From Thermoplasmata archaeon (GTDB lineage Archaea; Thermoplasmatota; Thermoplasmata; Thermoplasmatales; Thermoplasmataceae): 43,100 nucleotides of DNA. This document shows positions 32,308 through 40,004 of this stretch, one piece after another (position 1 is the first letter of the stretch; each line of letters begins with the position of its first letter). A program made the translations under genes and the position numbers. Under the pieces are notes generated by a model. The model saw only the letters and a list, made by a program, of their open reading frames with translations. It was not told where the DNA came from and did not search any database. The stretch lies in contig JAKAAY010000013.1 of NCBI GenBank assembly GCA_021802055.1, positions 1 through 43,100 of the forward strand. Reading direction: 5' to 3'.

Positions 32308-34076
32308 TATACCCTCCATATGAAAAGGTTGAAGTCCTTTGCGAGGGAAAGCAGCGGACCAAGGGCCAGGACAGGGAAGAATGAGAGAACTCCAACCACA
32401 ATCATGACGGCGAACAGCGTGAACCCGAAGGCGGGTGAGCCAAGACGAACTGCATTTTCCCCCTCCGATCTGGGAGACTTGCCCGCAAGTGACTGGGCAA
32501 TGACCAGCTGGAAGATCATTATGAAATACCTTCCAATAAGCATTATCAGGGCATCCAGATAGTTGAAATAGTCCTGGTTGGTGAGAAATGTCCCAATCTC
32601 AGATCCGTTGTTGGCAGCAGAAGTGCCGAATTCATAGAGAAGCGCAGTGACCCTGAAGGGGGCGGGGTTTGAGAATGATGTCATCACGAAGGAAAGCGTG
32701 AACGTCACGCCCAGCGGGATCAGGACAAGCAAAGGATGAGTCACCAGCGAGAGGGTCGAATATTTAATCTCCTTGGAACCCAGTTTTATCCTCATCATCT
32801 CCGGAAGTCTTCCCACCATAAGCGAGGCTATAAAAGCGGTGAAGATGACAAAGGTGAACAGGTTGAGCACTGATGTACCCACGCCACCAAGAGGATCATT
32901 CATGAGAAGAGGTATTATGATGCCCAGCATCCCGGTAGGGGTATATGCGGCAAGAAGTGCATCAGCTGCCCCGGTGGATGTCATGGTTGCACCAACCCCG
33001 AAGGTCGTTGACGATGCCAGTCCAATGGCCGTCTCCTTCCCCACCATGTTACCGGTGTAAGCCATTCCAAGCCCGCTGAAAGACGGAATCCCGATGTATT
33101 CACCAAAAAAGGCCACCAGTGCGCTGAATAGAAATATTCCCATGACGACCATGTATAGCATTCTTCCAAAGGATCGGCTTGAGAAGACCTTCCCCAGGCT
33201 CATGATTGACGCAAGAGGAATGAGTGTGAATGCAGAAAATTCCAATATGTTGGTGAACCAGTTTGGATTCTCCAGAGGAAAACCGGCATTTGCGCCATAG
33301 AAGCCGCCTCCATTGGTGCCAAGGTTCTTTATGGACTCCCATGAAGAAACGGGCCCGAGGGGGAGGTTCACGGTGGAACCTGAAAAGAGGGGATGAACAG
33401 TAAGATAATACATCGTGGTCTCAGGAATTCCGGCTACTATGAGTACCACCGTCAGGATCAGGGACAGTGGTATTATGAGTTCGAAGAATGATACCAGGAG
33501 ATCATGGAAGAAGTTCCCCAGGTGACCCTCTTCGGTGTTTATGCCCCGGATGAAGGCCATGGATACTGCGAATGCAGTTGCCGGGCCTATATACATGAGA
33601 CCGATCAGCACAAATGTCTGTGAGAAGTATGTAAACCTCAGGGGGTTGGAATAATGCTGCAGGTTGGTATTTGTCAGGAAGCTGACCACTGTGTTGATTA
33701 TGAGCGAGAAATTGTTGGCAGCAAACGCATGGTTGAACGGAACATAATTCTGGAAATAAATGGCAAGGATTGCCACTACACCAGCCACAAGGTTGAAGAA
33801 TACGAAGCTCAGCACGTAATCCCTCAGCTTCATCTTCTTCTTTGCGACCGGACCAAGCATCTTTTCAAAGAAATCTATGAAGGGCTTGGCATACCTCGAA
33901 AAGACGGTGGGTTCACCCCTGTATATCCTGGCAATGTGATTTGACAGGATGTATGCAAGTATGCTCGCGACGAGGAGGTATATAAGCACTATGATGAAGC
34001 CTGATAACTCCCTGTTCTGGAGAAACAGGTTGACCCAGAACGATGAACTCTGGTTGAGTGAAGATGGAACTGTCAA
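32307..34076 (-). CDS. kdpA: K+-transporting ATPase subunit KdpA
   Basis: A 589-residue polytopic protein with about ten helices and four pore-loop repeats. Filter segments are visible: FLTNTNLQHYSN, NLGTNGGGFYGANAGFPLENP, a third in TTFGVGATMTSTGAADALLA, and a fourth in GTSAANNGSEIGTF. It is the K+-selective channel-like subunit. It starts with TTG, overlapping the kdpF stop (TTGA), so translation is probably coupled. Its stop forms a TAATG junction with kdpB. Confidence 0.93.
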   Translation of the reverse strand: MTVPSSLNQSSSFWVNLFLQNRELSGFIIVLIYLLVASILAYILSNHIARIYRGEPTVFSRYAKPFIDFFEKMLGPVAKKKMKLRDYVLSFVFFNLVAGVVAILAIYFQNYVPFNHAFAANNFSLIINTVVSFLTNTNLQHYSNPLRFTYFSQTFVLIGLMYIGPATAFAVSMAFIRGINTEEGHLGNFFHDLLVSFFELIIPLSLILTVVLIVAGIPETTMYYLTVHPLFSGSTVNLPLGPVSSWESIKNLGTNGGGFYGANAGFPLENPNWFTNILEFSAFTLIPLASIMSLGKVFSSRSFGRMLYMVVMGIFLFSALVAFFGEYIGIPSFSGLGMAYTGNMVGKETAIGLASSTTFGVGATMTSTGAADALLAAYTPTGMLGIIIPLLMNDPLGGVGTSVLNLFTFVIFTAFIASLMVGRLPEMMRIKLGSKEIKYSTLSLVTHPLLVLIPLGVTFTLSFVMTSFSNPAPFRVTALLYEFGTSAANNGSEIGTFLTNQDYFNYLDALIMLIGRYFIMIFQLVIAQSLAGKSPRSEGENAVRLGSPAFGFTLFAVMIVVGVLSFFPVLALGPLLSLAKDFNLFIWRV

Positions 34077-34162
34077 AGCTTCTCAGCCTCTATTATTGAG
34101 TAGAGTAGGTAAAGGGCAAGGAAGAGTACCAGTACCCCTGCTACCATAAGCCCAATGGTCAT
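34073..34162 (-). CDS. kdpF: KdpF-like small membrane subunit
   Basis: A 29-residue peptide on the minus strand: a single hydrophobic helix LMVAGVLVLFLALYLLYSII, followed by EAEKL, which corresponds to the NPE/EAF-like end of bacterial KdpF. It is located exactly where kdpF lies in kdpFABC operons and overlaps the kdpA TTG by 4 nt. A TATA-like box sits 27 nt upstream of its ATG, so it opens the operon as a leaderless gene. KdpF stabilises the complex in bacteria. Too short for routine gene callers. Confidence 0.8.
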   Translation of the reverse strand: MTIGLMVAGVLVLFLALYLLYSIIEAEKL

Positions 34163-34183
34163 GGCCTGCTTACATTGGTCTTG

Positions 34184-34194
34184 ATTATATAATT
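34184..34194 (-). promoter_or_regulatory. TATA-like box of the kdpFABC operon
   Basis: ATTATATAATT, nearly palindromic, is centred 27 nt before the kdpF ATG (34162). It fits a leaderless start for the whole Kdp operon. No kdpD/kdpE genes are in the window, so the regulator is not identified. Confidence 0.6.
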
Positions 34195-34221
34195 CTCACT
34201 GCCCGTGGTCAGAAAGAGCGG

Positions 34222-35778
34222 TTAAAGCTCCTTATGCATGTACGGGCCCATGCGGGAATAGCCAATTTTTCTGAAATACTCCCTGACTCCCACTCCACTG
34301 GTCACCAGAATACCCGACGCGCCGAATTTATCCCTGGCAACGGCTTCAGCTTCAGCCATGAGCTTTTTTCCCAGTCCTCTGTGCTGCCAGTGGGACGACT
34401 CCTCCCCTATGGGTACCACCTCACCGAAGACCTTAAGTTCTCTGACCAGAGCATTGCCCGGGACCTCCTCACGGTATGCCTGCGGTGACGGAGACCTGAG
34501 CCTGACAAAGCCCGCAATATAGTTATCTTCCGTATCATAGGATATGAACGACTCCAACCCGCCTGAGGACTCATAATCAATGGCGTTCATTTCTAGGGTG
34601 CCTGCACTTTCGAGGCGTCCGATTTCCCTCGATCTTATCTCACCACTCCTTATGCCCCTTGCTTGCAGGGTTTCATTCACTAGGTTTCGTATGTCACTCC
34701 TCTTTACCCCAGCCTCTATGAACTGTACAGGGATGTCCCTCTGTATTCGCTGTATTCTAACCCATGGCGGGATATGCTCCATGAAATACGTCAGCAGGTC
34801 GATCATCTTCTCCGTATCCGGAGGAACGTACTTCCCCGCCTTCCACAGCCTGTAAAGTGCTGTCCCCTTTACCACAAGGGTAGGGTATATCTTGAGCATA
34901 TCGGGCTTGAACCTGGGATCGCTGAACATGAGGTCAAAACTCTTCCTGTCCGTGTCCTCGTCGGAACCGAGCATCCCCGGCATCAGGTGGTATACTATCT
35001 TGAGTCCCGCGTCCTTCGAGAGGGCGGTGGACCTGACTATTTCTGCAATTCCGTGGCCGCGGTTGTTTCTCACGAGCACGTTTTCGTCCAGGACCTGCAC
35101 GCCAAGCTCGACCTTGGTGGTGCCATAGGATAGCGCAAGGTCGATCTCCTTTTCGAAGAACCAGTCTGGCTTGGTTTCCACTGTAAGACCTATACAGCGC
35201 CTCTCCGAGGTCTCGTTAAACGTCATGGACTGTTCTATGCTATCTGCCTCAAAACCATTCATAGCGTCAAAGCATCCCTTGACAAAGGATTCCTGATATG
35301 CCCTTGTTCTTGCAGTAAAGGTGCCGCCCATGACGATCAGGTCGACCTTTGAGGTATCATGCCCAATGGTTTCCAGTTGCTTCAGCCTGTTGAAAACTTC
35401 GTAATAAGAGACATACTGGTTGTCCCTGCCCCTGAGGGCCGCCGGTTCGTAGCCGGTATAGGCCTGCGGTGAGTTGTTATCCACCCCGCCAGGGCAGTAA
35501 ATGCATTTTCCATGGGGGCATGTGTCCGGGCTGGTCATGGCTGCAACCACGGCAACGCCTGAAATCGTTCTTGTTTTCTTAAGCCGCAGGAGGCTCAGTT
35601 CGGATTCATTGAAGTTGCCGAGCCCAAGAATTTCAGCGTTTCCAGGTATACTGGAGAGACCGTATTTCTTCGAGAGTGCAACCTTTATCCCGTGGAGTTC
35701 CTGGGCACTCCGTATGCTTCCCTTCCTTATGCGTTCGGAAATTTCCGCAAAGAAACCATCGATTTCAGCCGGTTGCAT
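34222..35778 (-). CDS. elp3: Elp3 tRNA U34 carboxymethyl/acetyl-transferase
   Basis: A 518-residue fusion of a radical SAM domain and a GNAT domain. The cluster motif is DTCPHGKCIYCPGG near residue 92 (C-x4-C-x2-C), then AYTGYEPAALRG, LIVMGGTFTART and YQESFVKGCFDAMNG, all typical of Elp3. The C-terminal domain has the acetyl-CoA loop SSHWQHRGLGKKLMAEAE near 463-480 and a closing ILVTSGVGVREYFRKIGYSR. Archaeal Elp3 installs the cm5 group on wobble U34 of tRNAs. The length is normal. It is divergent from the adenosine kinase gene. Confidence 0.95.
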   Translation of the reverse strand: MQPAEIDGFFAEISERIRKGSIRSAQELHGIKVALSKKYGLSSIPGNAEILGLGNFNESELSLLRLKKTRTISGVAVVAAMTSPDTCPHGKCIYCPGGVDNNSPQAYTGYEPAALRGRDNQYVSYYEVFNRLKQLETIGHDTSKVDLIVMGGTFTARTRAYQESFVKGCFDAMNGFEADSIEQSMTFNETSERRCIGLTVETKPDWFFEKEIDLALSYGTTKVELGVQVLDENVLVRNNRGHGIAEIVRSTALSKDAGLKIVYHLMPGMLGSDEDTDRKSFDLMFSDPRFKPDMLKIYPTLVVKGTALYRLWKAGKYVPPDTEKMIDLLTYFMEHIPPWVRIQRIQRDIPVQFIEAGVKRSDIRNLVNETLQARGIRSGEIRSREIGRLESAGTLEMNAIDYESSGGLESFISYDTEDNYIAGFVRLRSPSPQAYREEVPGNALVRELKVFGEVVPIGEESSHWQHRGLGKKLMAEAEAVARDKFGASGILVTSGVGVREYFRKIGYSRMGPYMHKEL

Positions 35779-35801
35779 GTCCCGTACCTTAATAAAAGGG
35801 G

Positions 35802-35836
35802 ATAGATAAACAGAGATGTCAAACGTGTTTTATTTT
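35802..35836. promoter_or_regulatory. divergent promoter region of elp3 and the adenosine-specific kinase
   Basis: On the minus strand, TGTTTATCT at about 35802-35810 is placed 26 nt before the elp3 ATG. On the plus strand, GTTTTATTTT at 35827-35836 is centred 24 nt before the ATG at 35855. The two boxes are separated by about 16 nt, so the promoters face away from each other and are nearly abutting. Confidence 0.45.
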
Positions 35837-35854
35837 CTGGAGCAATGACATGCC

Positions 35855-36349
35855 ATGAAAATCGAAATAGAGAGCCTGACAATTGAAAAGCCTGAAGACG
35901 TAAACGTCATTCTGGGATACAGCCATTTTATAAAAACCGTGGAGGACCTCGGTGAGATCATACGCACCCATGTTCCGCAGGCAAGTTTTGGCCTGGCCTT
36001 CAGTGAAGCCTCAGGTCCGAGGCTGGTAAGATCGGACGGCAATTCTACTGACCTTGTGAAACTGTGCGAGAAAAATTTGCTTGCACTGGGTTCAGGGCAC
36101 ACGTTCCTGATCATGCTCCGTGGCGCTTATCCCATAAGCGTACTGAATGCCATCAAGAGTTGCCAGGAAGTGGGGAACATCTATGCGGCAACATCCAACA
36201 GGCTGACTGTCATTGTCGCAAGAACTGATCAGGGCGGCGGTATCCTGGGAGTAATTGACGGCAATTCCCCCCTTGGCGTGGAATCCATCCGAGACAGGCA
36301 GGATAGAATTAAACTGCTACGAGATATTGGGTACAAACTGGGTCCGTAG
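35855..36349 (+). CDS. adenosine-specific kinase (COG1839)
   Basis: A 164-residue protein matching the small archaeal/bacterial COG1839/PF04008 family: MKIEIESLTIEKPEDVNVILGYSHFIKTVEDL at the start, FGLAFSEASGPRLVRSDGN in the middle, and GGGILGVIDGNSPLGVESI near 125-145. The length matches the family (about 160). The family is described as adenosine-binding/adenosine-specific kinase from structural work; the cellular pathway is unclear. The last ten bases of the gene, including its TAG stop, are also the first ten of tRNA-Arg(CCG). Confidence 0.85.
   Translation: MKIEIESLTIEKPEDVNVILGYSHFIKTVEDLGEIIRTHVPQASFGLAFSEASGPRLVRSDGNSTDLVKLCEKNLLALGSGHTFLIMLRGAYPISVLNAIKSCQEVGNIYAATSNRLTVIVARTDQGGGILGVIDGNSPLGVESIRDRQDRIKLLRDIGYKLGP
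36306..36315 (+). promoter_or_regulatory. possible TATA box of tRNA-Arg(CCG), inside the kinase CDS
   Basis: GAATTAAACT is centred about 29 nt before the tRNA 5' end at 36340. If used, the promoter lies wholly within the preceding coding sequence; the alternative is processing from the kinase transcript. Confidence 0.3.
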
Positions 36350-36412
36350 TGTAAAGGATCATCACATTGGCCTCCGGAGCCTTTAATCCGGGTTCGAATC
36401 CCGGCGGACCCG
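36340..36412 (+). tRNA. tRNA-Arg(CCG)
   Basis: A 73-nt cloverleaf: acceptor GGGTCCG/CGGACCC, D stem GTG/CAC, anticodon loop CTCCGGA giving anticodon CCG (CGG codons), T arm CCGGG-TTCGAAT-CCCGG, discriminator G. The anticodon stem TTGGC/GCCTT has three G-C pairs and two U-U oppositions at 27:43 and 28:42. The 5' ten bases overlap the end of the upstream CDS. No CCA is encoded. Confidence 0.88.
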
Positions 36413-36645
36413 CTACCTGTTCTATATTAGGTCTCAAGGTGAACGCAGGCGTGCAGGGCAAGGCTATGAATGGAGTGTCGCTGCTCGTTCGGGCGAGAAT
36501 CGATGGGACAAGCTTTCGTTCCGCTTATTAAATACGTTTTTAATTAGGCACACCCCATGTTTGTGCTCCTTTTCTGTATTATTCAGGCTAGTGAGTCCCT
36601 TAACGCGTCCGCATTTCCGCTGCCGTTTTAGAGGTGTGTTGCGGG

Positions 36646-36667
36646 GTTTACGCTTCCCGCGTAAAAC
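36646..36667 (+). promoter_or_regulatory. hairpin upstream of the small membrane protein gene
   Basis: GTTTACGC (36646-36653) can pair with GCGTAAAAC (36659-36667, one bulge) around the loop TTCCC. An alternative stem, GCGGG (36641-36645) with CCCGC (36656-36660), is mutually exclusive with it. It lies about 37 nt before the ATG at 36704 and is not followed by a T-run, so it may be a leader structure rather than a terminator. Confidence 0.25.
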
Positions 36668-36703
36668 TAAGAGACTAATATCCCAGAATCTTCATATGAT
36701 AAC

Positions 36704-37090
36704 ATGACAACTCAATCCGGAAACGAGGATATGGTGCAAATAGAGAGATTCAAGGGTATGAGGAGAGCCTACGGTTTGGCTGCTGGAGCCAGTTTAGCCT
36801 TCCTTATGGTTATCTTCTCTGAACTGGACACCCCCATTTTCGCAGTGGATGACGCCGTGGTAGCCTTGACGGGGGGGATTGCTGTCCTAGTGATCCTTTT
36901 CCTGAAGAGGAATGATCTGAGCCTGCCCTCTCTCAAATGGCAGTCGAACCTATTCTTTATACTATTGCTAATAGGATACCTGGTCGTTCTGGCCTGGATT
37001 CCGATCGAGCTTGGTGACCCAGATGCTGTCGGCGATGATTTCTCTTCGATAATCTTCCTTGCTGTCATCGTGGCAAACCGACTCCTATAG
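36704..37090 (+). CDS. small three-helix membrane protein of unknown function
   Basis: A 128-residue protein with a charged N-terminus (about 22 residues) and three predicted transmembrane helices near residues 24-40, 46-65 and 82-104, then an acidic stretch (GDPDAVGDD) and a short fourth hydrophobic segment. No family is recognised. A CTAATATC box about 27 nt upstream could give a leaderless start at the ATG. A single gene with no partner on its strand. Confidence 0.5.
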   Translation: MTTQSGNEDMVQIERFKGMRRAYGLAAGASLAFLMVIFSELDTPIFAVDDAVVALTGGIAVLVILFLKRNDLSLPSLKWQSNLFFILLLIGYLVVLAWIPIELGDPDAVGDDFSSIIFLAVIVANRLL

Positions 37091-37757
37091 CGTGAACCCA
37101 AAGAAGGGGAGAGGACAGAAACTCTCCTCTGTATTCCAGAATCCTGGGAATGTACCATCCATAAATCCACTTGTTGGTTTTCCTCATCCCCTTTGCCTTC
37201 AAGCGAATGGGTGTGGGGGTTAAAGGGGAGAATTGGGCTACTCCCGCACAAGATCCTGACGGAATCACAGATCCCTGGAAGAGAGGTAAAGATATTTTGG
37301 AACATGGTCGAGGAATGAGGTTGAAAAATCCATTAGTGGAGGATGCAATATCTGTCAGAAATTACTGTCTCAGATCGTAAAACAGGTCCCGGCTTTTGCA
37401 GAACCCATGAGCTTGATCACGGTCTCATAATTGAAAAGCGGTTTTGTCTTCCCGTTCGTCCTGATGAATGAGAACATGCGATGCTCTATTGACTGTGTCC
37501 GCTGACTGGAGACCACTTTGTCTCGCCGTCTAAGGGTGTAAACCACGATGATGACCGTGGAAATATAGAGAGGCCATAATGAAAGACCTCACGGGATACG
37601 GGAGAACCTTTGATGTAACGTCACAGAGGGAAGGCAATATCGAGCGGATACAGTGGCCTGCCATATGCAGTGGACAGGCCAACGCAGCCAGGATCAAACA
37701 ATAGTATCATGTATACCGTTTGCTTAATCACAATGAGACCAGGTCATATTTTTCCAT
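37091..37757. other. gene-poor stretch with transposase debris
   Basis: There is no intact gene in about 670 bases. The only recognisable content is a broken minus-strand coding remnant at 37370-37690. A 69-codon plus-strand frame at 37171-37380 has no start signals and no family likeness. The stretch separates the core genes from the five-gene ABC operon. Confidence 0.45.
37370..37690 (-). pseudogene. decayed transposase C-terminal remnant (DDE type suspected)
   Basis: Read on the minus strand, about 70 codons before the TGA at 37370-37372 give protein-like sequence without a start: WPLYISTVIIVVYTLRRRDK, then QSIEHRMFSFIRTNGKTKPL and NYETVIKLMGSAKAG. The upstream part continues in a different frame (VTSKVLPYPVRSFIMASLYF), implying at least one frameshift. 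The basic hydrophobic style is like the C-terminus of IS4/IS1634-type transposases, but no DDE residues remain. It borders the ABC operon. The identity is inferred. Confidence 0.4.
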
Positions 37758-38384
37758 TCAAGGTCCATCATTCCTTATGTCGTAATCGTTCCGGAAGTAG
37801 AACAACAGAAGTCCGAAAAAGGCAATGGATAAAGAGAGAAATACATAAGTTGGAATCGCAATAATATAAGGATATGAATTAAAATTTGCATTTACGAACG
37901 CCATTCCCTTCAGGGAGCTTGCAACATTTACGCAGGTCTCCCGAATAGCCGATTTATTATTTCCATATACATGAATCTGGAAGGAAGAATTAAGGACATA
38001 GTTTCCTGGCCCAATGTTCACAGTGGTTGAATTGAGCATATTGGTTCCCCTGTAAGTCACCCTTTCTATTGGGACTGCAATATTATTGTAAGAAACCCTC
38101 AGTATCTCAATCGATAAAATGGGAACCACAGTAGTGTTGCTGTTGGCAGGAATAGAAGCGTTATAGGTAATGTTAGCGAACGCGGTAAGCTCGATCGATG
38201 AACCATACAGGTTGAAATTTTCAGATTGATTGACATTGCTTGCCGGAAATAATCCAGATATCCGCGGGCCCGGAAACTCTGTAAAAGTATTCTGGGAAAT
38301 TTCCCACGTAATGTAGAGATGACTGAAGAATAACAAGAACGCTATGGAAATGAGGAGTGCGACCACCAACGGCCTTCTGTGCAT
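37758..38384 (-). CDS. membrane-anchored exported protein with N- and C-terminal helices
   Basis: A 208-residue protein. Transmembrane helices lie at about residues 7-28 and 174-197, enclosing an external domain rich in Asn, Ser, Thr and Ile, with numerous N-glycosylation sequons (NITYNAS, NSTTVN, NSSFQ). The C-terminus is short and charged. The start codon ATG overlaps the stop of the upstream ABC permease in a TAATG junction, so the two are surely co-expressed. I recognise no family. The two-anchor layout resembles the 303-residue product of the same operon. Confidence 0.6.
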   Translation of the reverse strand: MHRRPLVVALLISIAFLLFFSHLYITWEISQNTFTEFPGPRISGLFPASNVNQSENFNLYGSSIELTAFANITYNASIPANSNTTVVPILSIEILRVSYNNIAVPIERVTYRGTNMLNSTTVNIGPGNYVLNSSFQIHVYGNNKSAIRETCVNVASSLKGMAFVNANFNSYPYIIAIPTYVFLSLSIAFFGLLLFYFRNDYDIRNDGP

Positions 38385-39094
38385 TATCTCCCACTCCTGA
38401 GGTTAAGCCTTTTCAAGACCACATATTGTCCGGCTAATGCAATAGTACCCAATAGAATAGCTAATGACGTTCCAAAAAACATGCCTGTAGAAAAAATGCT
38501 GTTGCTGCTCAGCACCAGGTCCCCAAGAATGGATGCGCTAAGAATATGATTCTCTGCTTTTATCCTGCCAGCGTAAATGTATTCTGCTGCAAAAATTAGG
38601 AAGAGTGAAATGAACGTTAAGACTGAATTTCTTGTAATGAACGAGATCAGATAACCAATCGAAAGATACATGAAGAGCATAGCCAACGACACCATACAGA
38701 CCGTTAAAAAAACTGTCAAAAAGAAGCCGAAAGCAGATACAATCATCAAAGGGATAAGAACGCTCGTGAAAAGGAGGCCTGTTACAATAGACGGGAAAAT
38801 CAGTCTCGAAATCAGGAAATTTCGCTTTCTCAGAGGCATAGTAAGAAGGAAAGTGAAGTAACCCGACTCAACCATCCTCGCATTGTTTGCAGAGAGGATA
38901 ATTACGTAGATGAAAAATGTTACAAAAAATGCACCGCCCACGACGCTGATAATGTAACTGAAGGAGTAGGTTGAAGTGTCGGCGAATAATCCAGCAGGCA
39001 TGATCCCGTAGGCCAAAAGAATCAGAATCAGCTCCCTCGAATAGAACGGATCTGAATCATTGCTCAGGAAAGTTACAAAATGTAAAATCCTCAT
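38384..39094 (-). CDS. ABC-2-type transporter permease
   Basis: About 236 residues with six hydrophobic helices, beginning MRILHFVTFLSNDSDPFYSR. ATG 39094 is preferred over upstream in-frame ATGs at 39121 and 39208 because GGTGG sits 5 nt before it and because the longer forms overlap the ATPase gene with unlikely sequence. The layout (helix pair, cytoplasmic loop LTMPLRKRNFLISRL before helix 3) is like ABC-2 export permeases. It pairs with the ATPase gene, whose stop is 14 nt upstream. The substrate is probably a product of the same operon. Confidence 0.7.
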   Translation of the reverse strand: MRILHFVTFLSNDSDPFYSRELILILLAYGIMPAGLFADTSTYSFSYIISVVGGAFFVTFFIYVIILSANNARMVESGYFTFLLTMPLRKRNFLISRLIFPSIVTGLLFTSVLIPLMIVSAFGFFLTVFLTVCMVSLAMLFMYLSIGYLISFITRNSVLTFISLFLIFAAEYIYAGRIKAENHILSASILGDLVLSSNSIFSTGMFFGTSLAILLGTIALAGQYVVLKRLNLRSGR

Positions 39095-39107
39095 CTTACC
39101 ACCCGTC

Positions 39108-40004
39108 CTATACCTTTTCATCAGTCTTGGTAAGATCAGGAAACATCCGAACAGATGACAGGGATCCAAAAGCAGGATCGCTAAGTTCCCTGAGCAGGTA
39201 TCTCGCACCTCTTCCCCTGATAGTTATTGTATGGCCTTCCCTGCTTATGTAAACCCCATGGGGTGCAAGCTTCTCAAGTTCACTCAAAACCTTGTCAGGC
39301 TCGCTGGTATATGCCTTGACTTCTTCTCTCCCTATCTGCCTTATTTCTTTCAGGTCCATAATTCCACCTATTTCTCCTCGTCTGATAGATATCAAAGTAT
39401 GGCATACAGGAAGCAACTCATCGGTCATGTGTGACGTAATCAGGAAATCGGCGCCACTCTTCCGGTGCATCTCGGCAACTGTCCCTGCAAGCATGATGCG
39501 CCTTGAAATGTCAAGGTTGGAATTGGGCTCATCCAGTACGTAAAAATCAGAATTGGTGGAAAGTGCAGCGACAATTTGCACAATTTCAGTTTCACCCATA
39601 CTGAGACTCGCGAAAGAAGAGTCCAAAAGATAATCGACCCCAAACAGGCTTACCATATCCATAATGCTTTCCGACGTTGTTCCCTTGAATTTCGAATACC
39701 AGTAAAGAAACTCAGAGACCTTTCCCGAACCGAACACTGGTGGCCTTTCTGGAATGAATGTACCGTCTTTCAGTATCTCTAAATTCTGACTTATACAATC
39801 CAGACCCCTGATAAAGACATTGCCAGATGATGGCAAAGTTAAACCTTCGATAATGGAAACAAGGGTGCTCTTTCCAGCACCGTTTTCCCCAACCATGAGG
39901 GATATACCCTCTGGTACCATTGCGTTTATGCTGTTGAGCGCAACAGTGTTTCCATATCTCTTTGAAAGGGCTCTCAGTTCCATGAAATTATTCGTGCGCT
40001 TCAC
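39108..40004 (-). CDS. ABC transporter ATPase (export type)
   Basis: A 298-residue ATPase. Walker A is GENGAGKST at residues 39-47; the signature is LSMGE in place of LSGGQ; Walker B is FYVLDEPNSNLD; the switch histidine is in LITSHMTDE. The last 80 residues form an extra domain (EEVKAYTSEPDKVLSELEKL and so on), as in ABC-2 export ATPases. The start is GTG at 40004 (GGAG only 2 nt upstream) or the internal ATG at 39983 (MELRALSKRYG). It overlaps the preceding 303-residue protein gene by 17 nt if GTG is used. It powers the permease encoded next. Confidence 0.8.
   Translation of the reverse strand: MKRTNNFMELRALSKRYGNTVALNSINAMVPEGISLMVGENGAGKSTLVSIIEGLTLPSSGNVFIRGLDCISQNLEILKDGTFIPERPPVFGSGKVSEFLYWYSKFKGTTSESIMDMVSLFGVDYLLDSSFASLSMGETEIVQIVAALSTNSDFYVLDEPNSNLDISRRIMLAGTVAEMHRKSGADFLITSHMTDELLPVCHTLISIRRGEIGGIMDLKEIRQIGREEVKAYTSEPDKVLSELEKLAPHGVYISREGHTITIRGRGARYLLRELSDPAFGSLSSVRMFPDLTKTDEKV

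Noticed and set aside
37171-37380. 69-codon plus-strand frame
   Set aside because: It overlaps the better-supported minus-strand transposase remnant and has no start signals.
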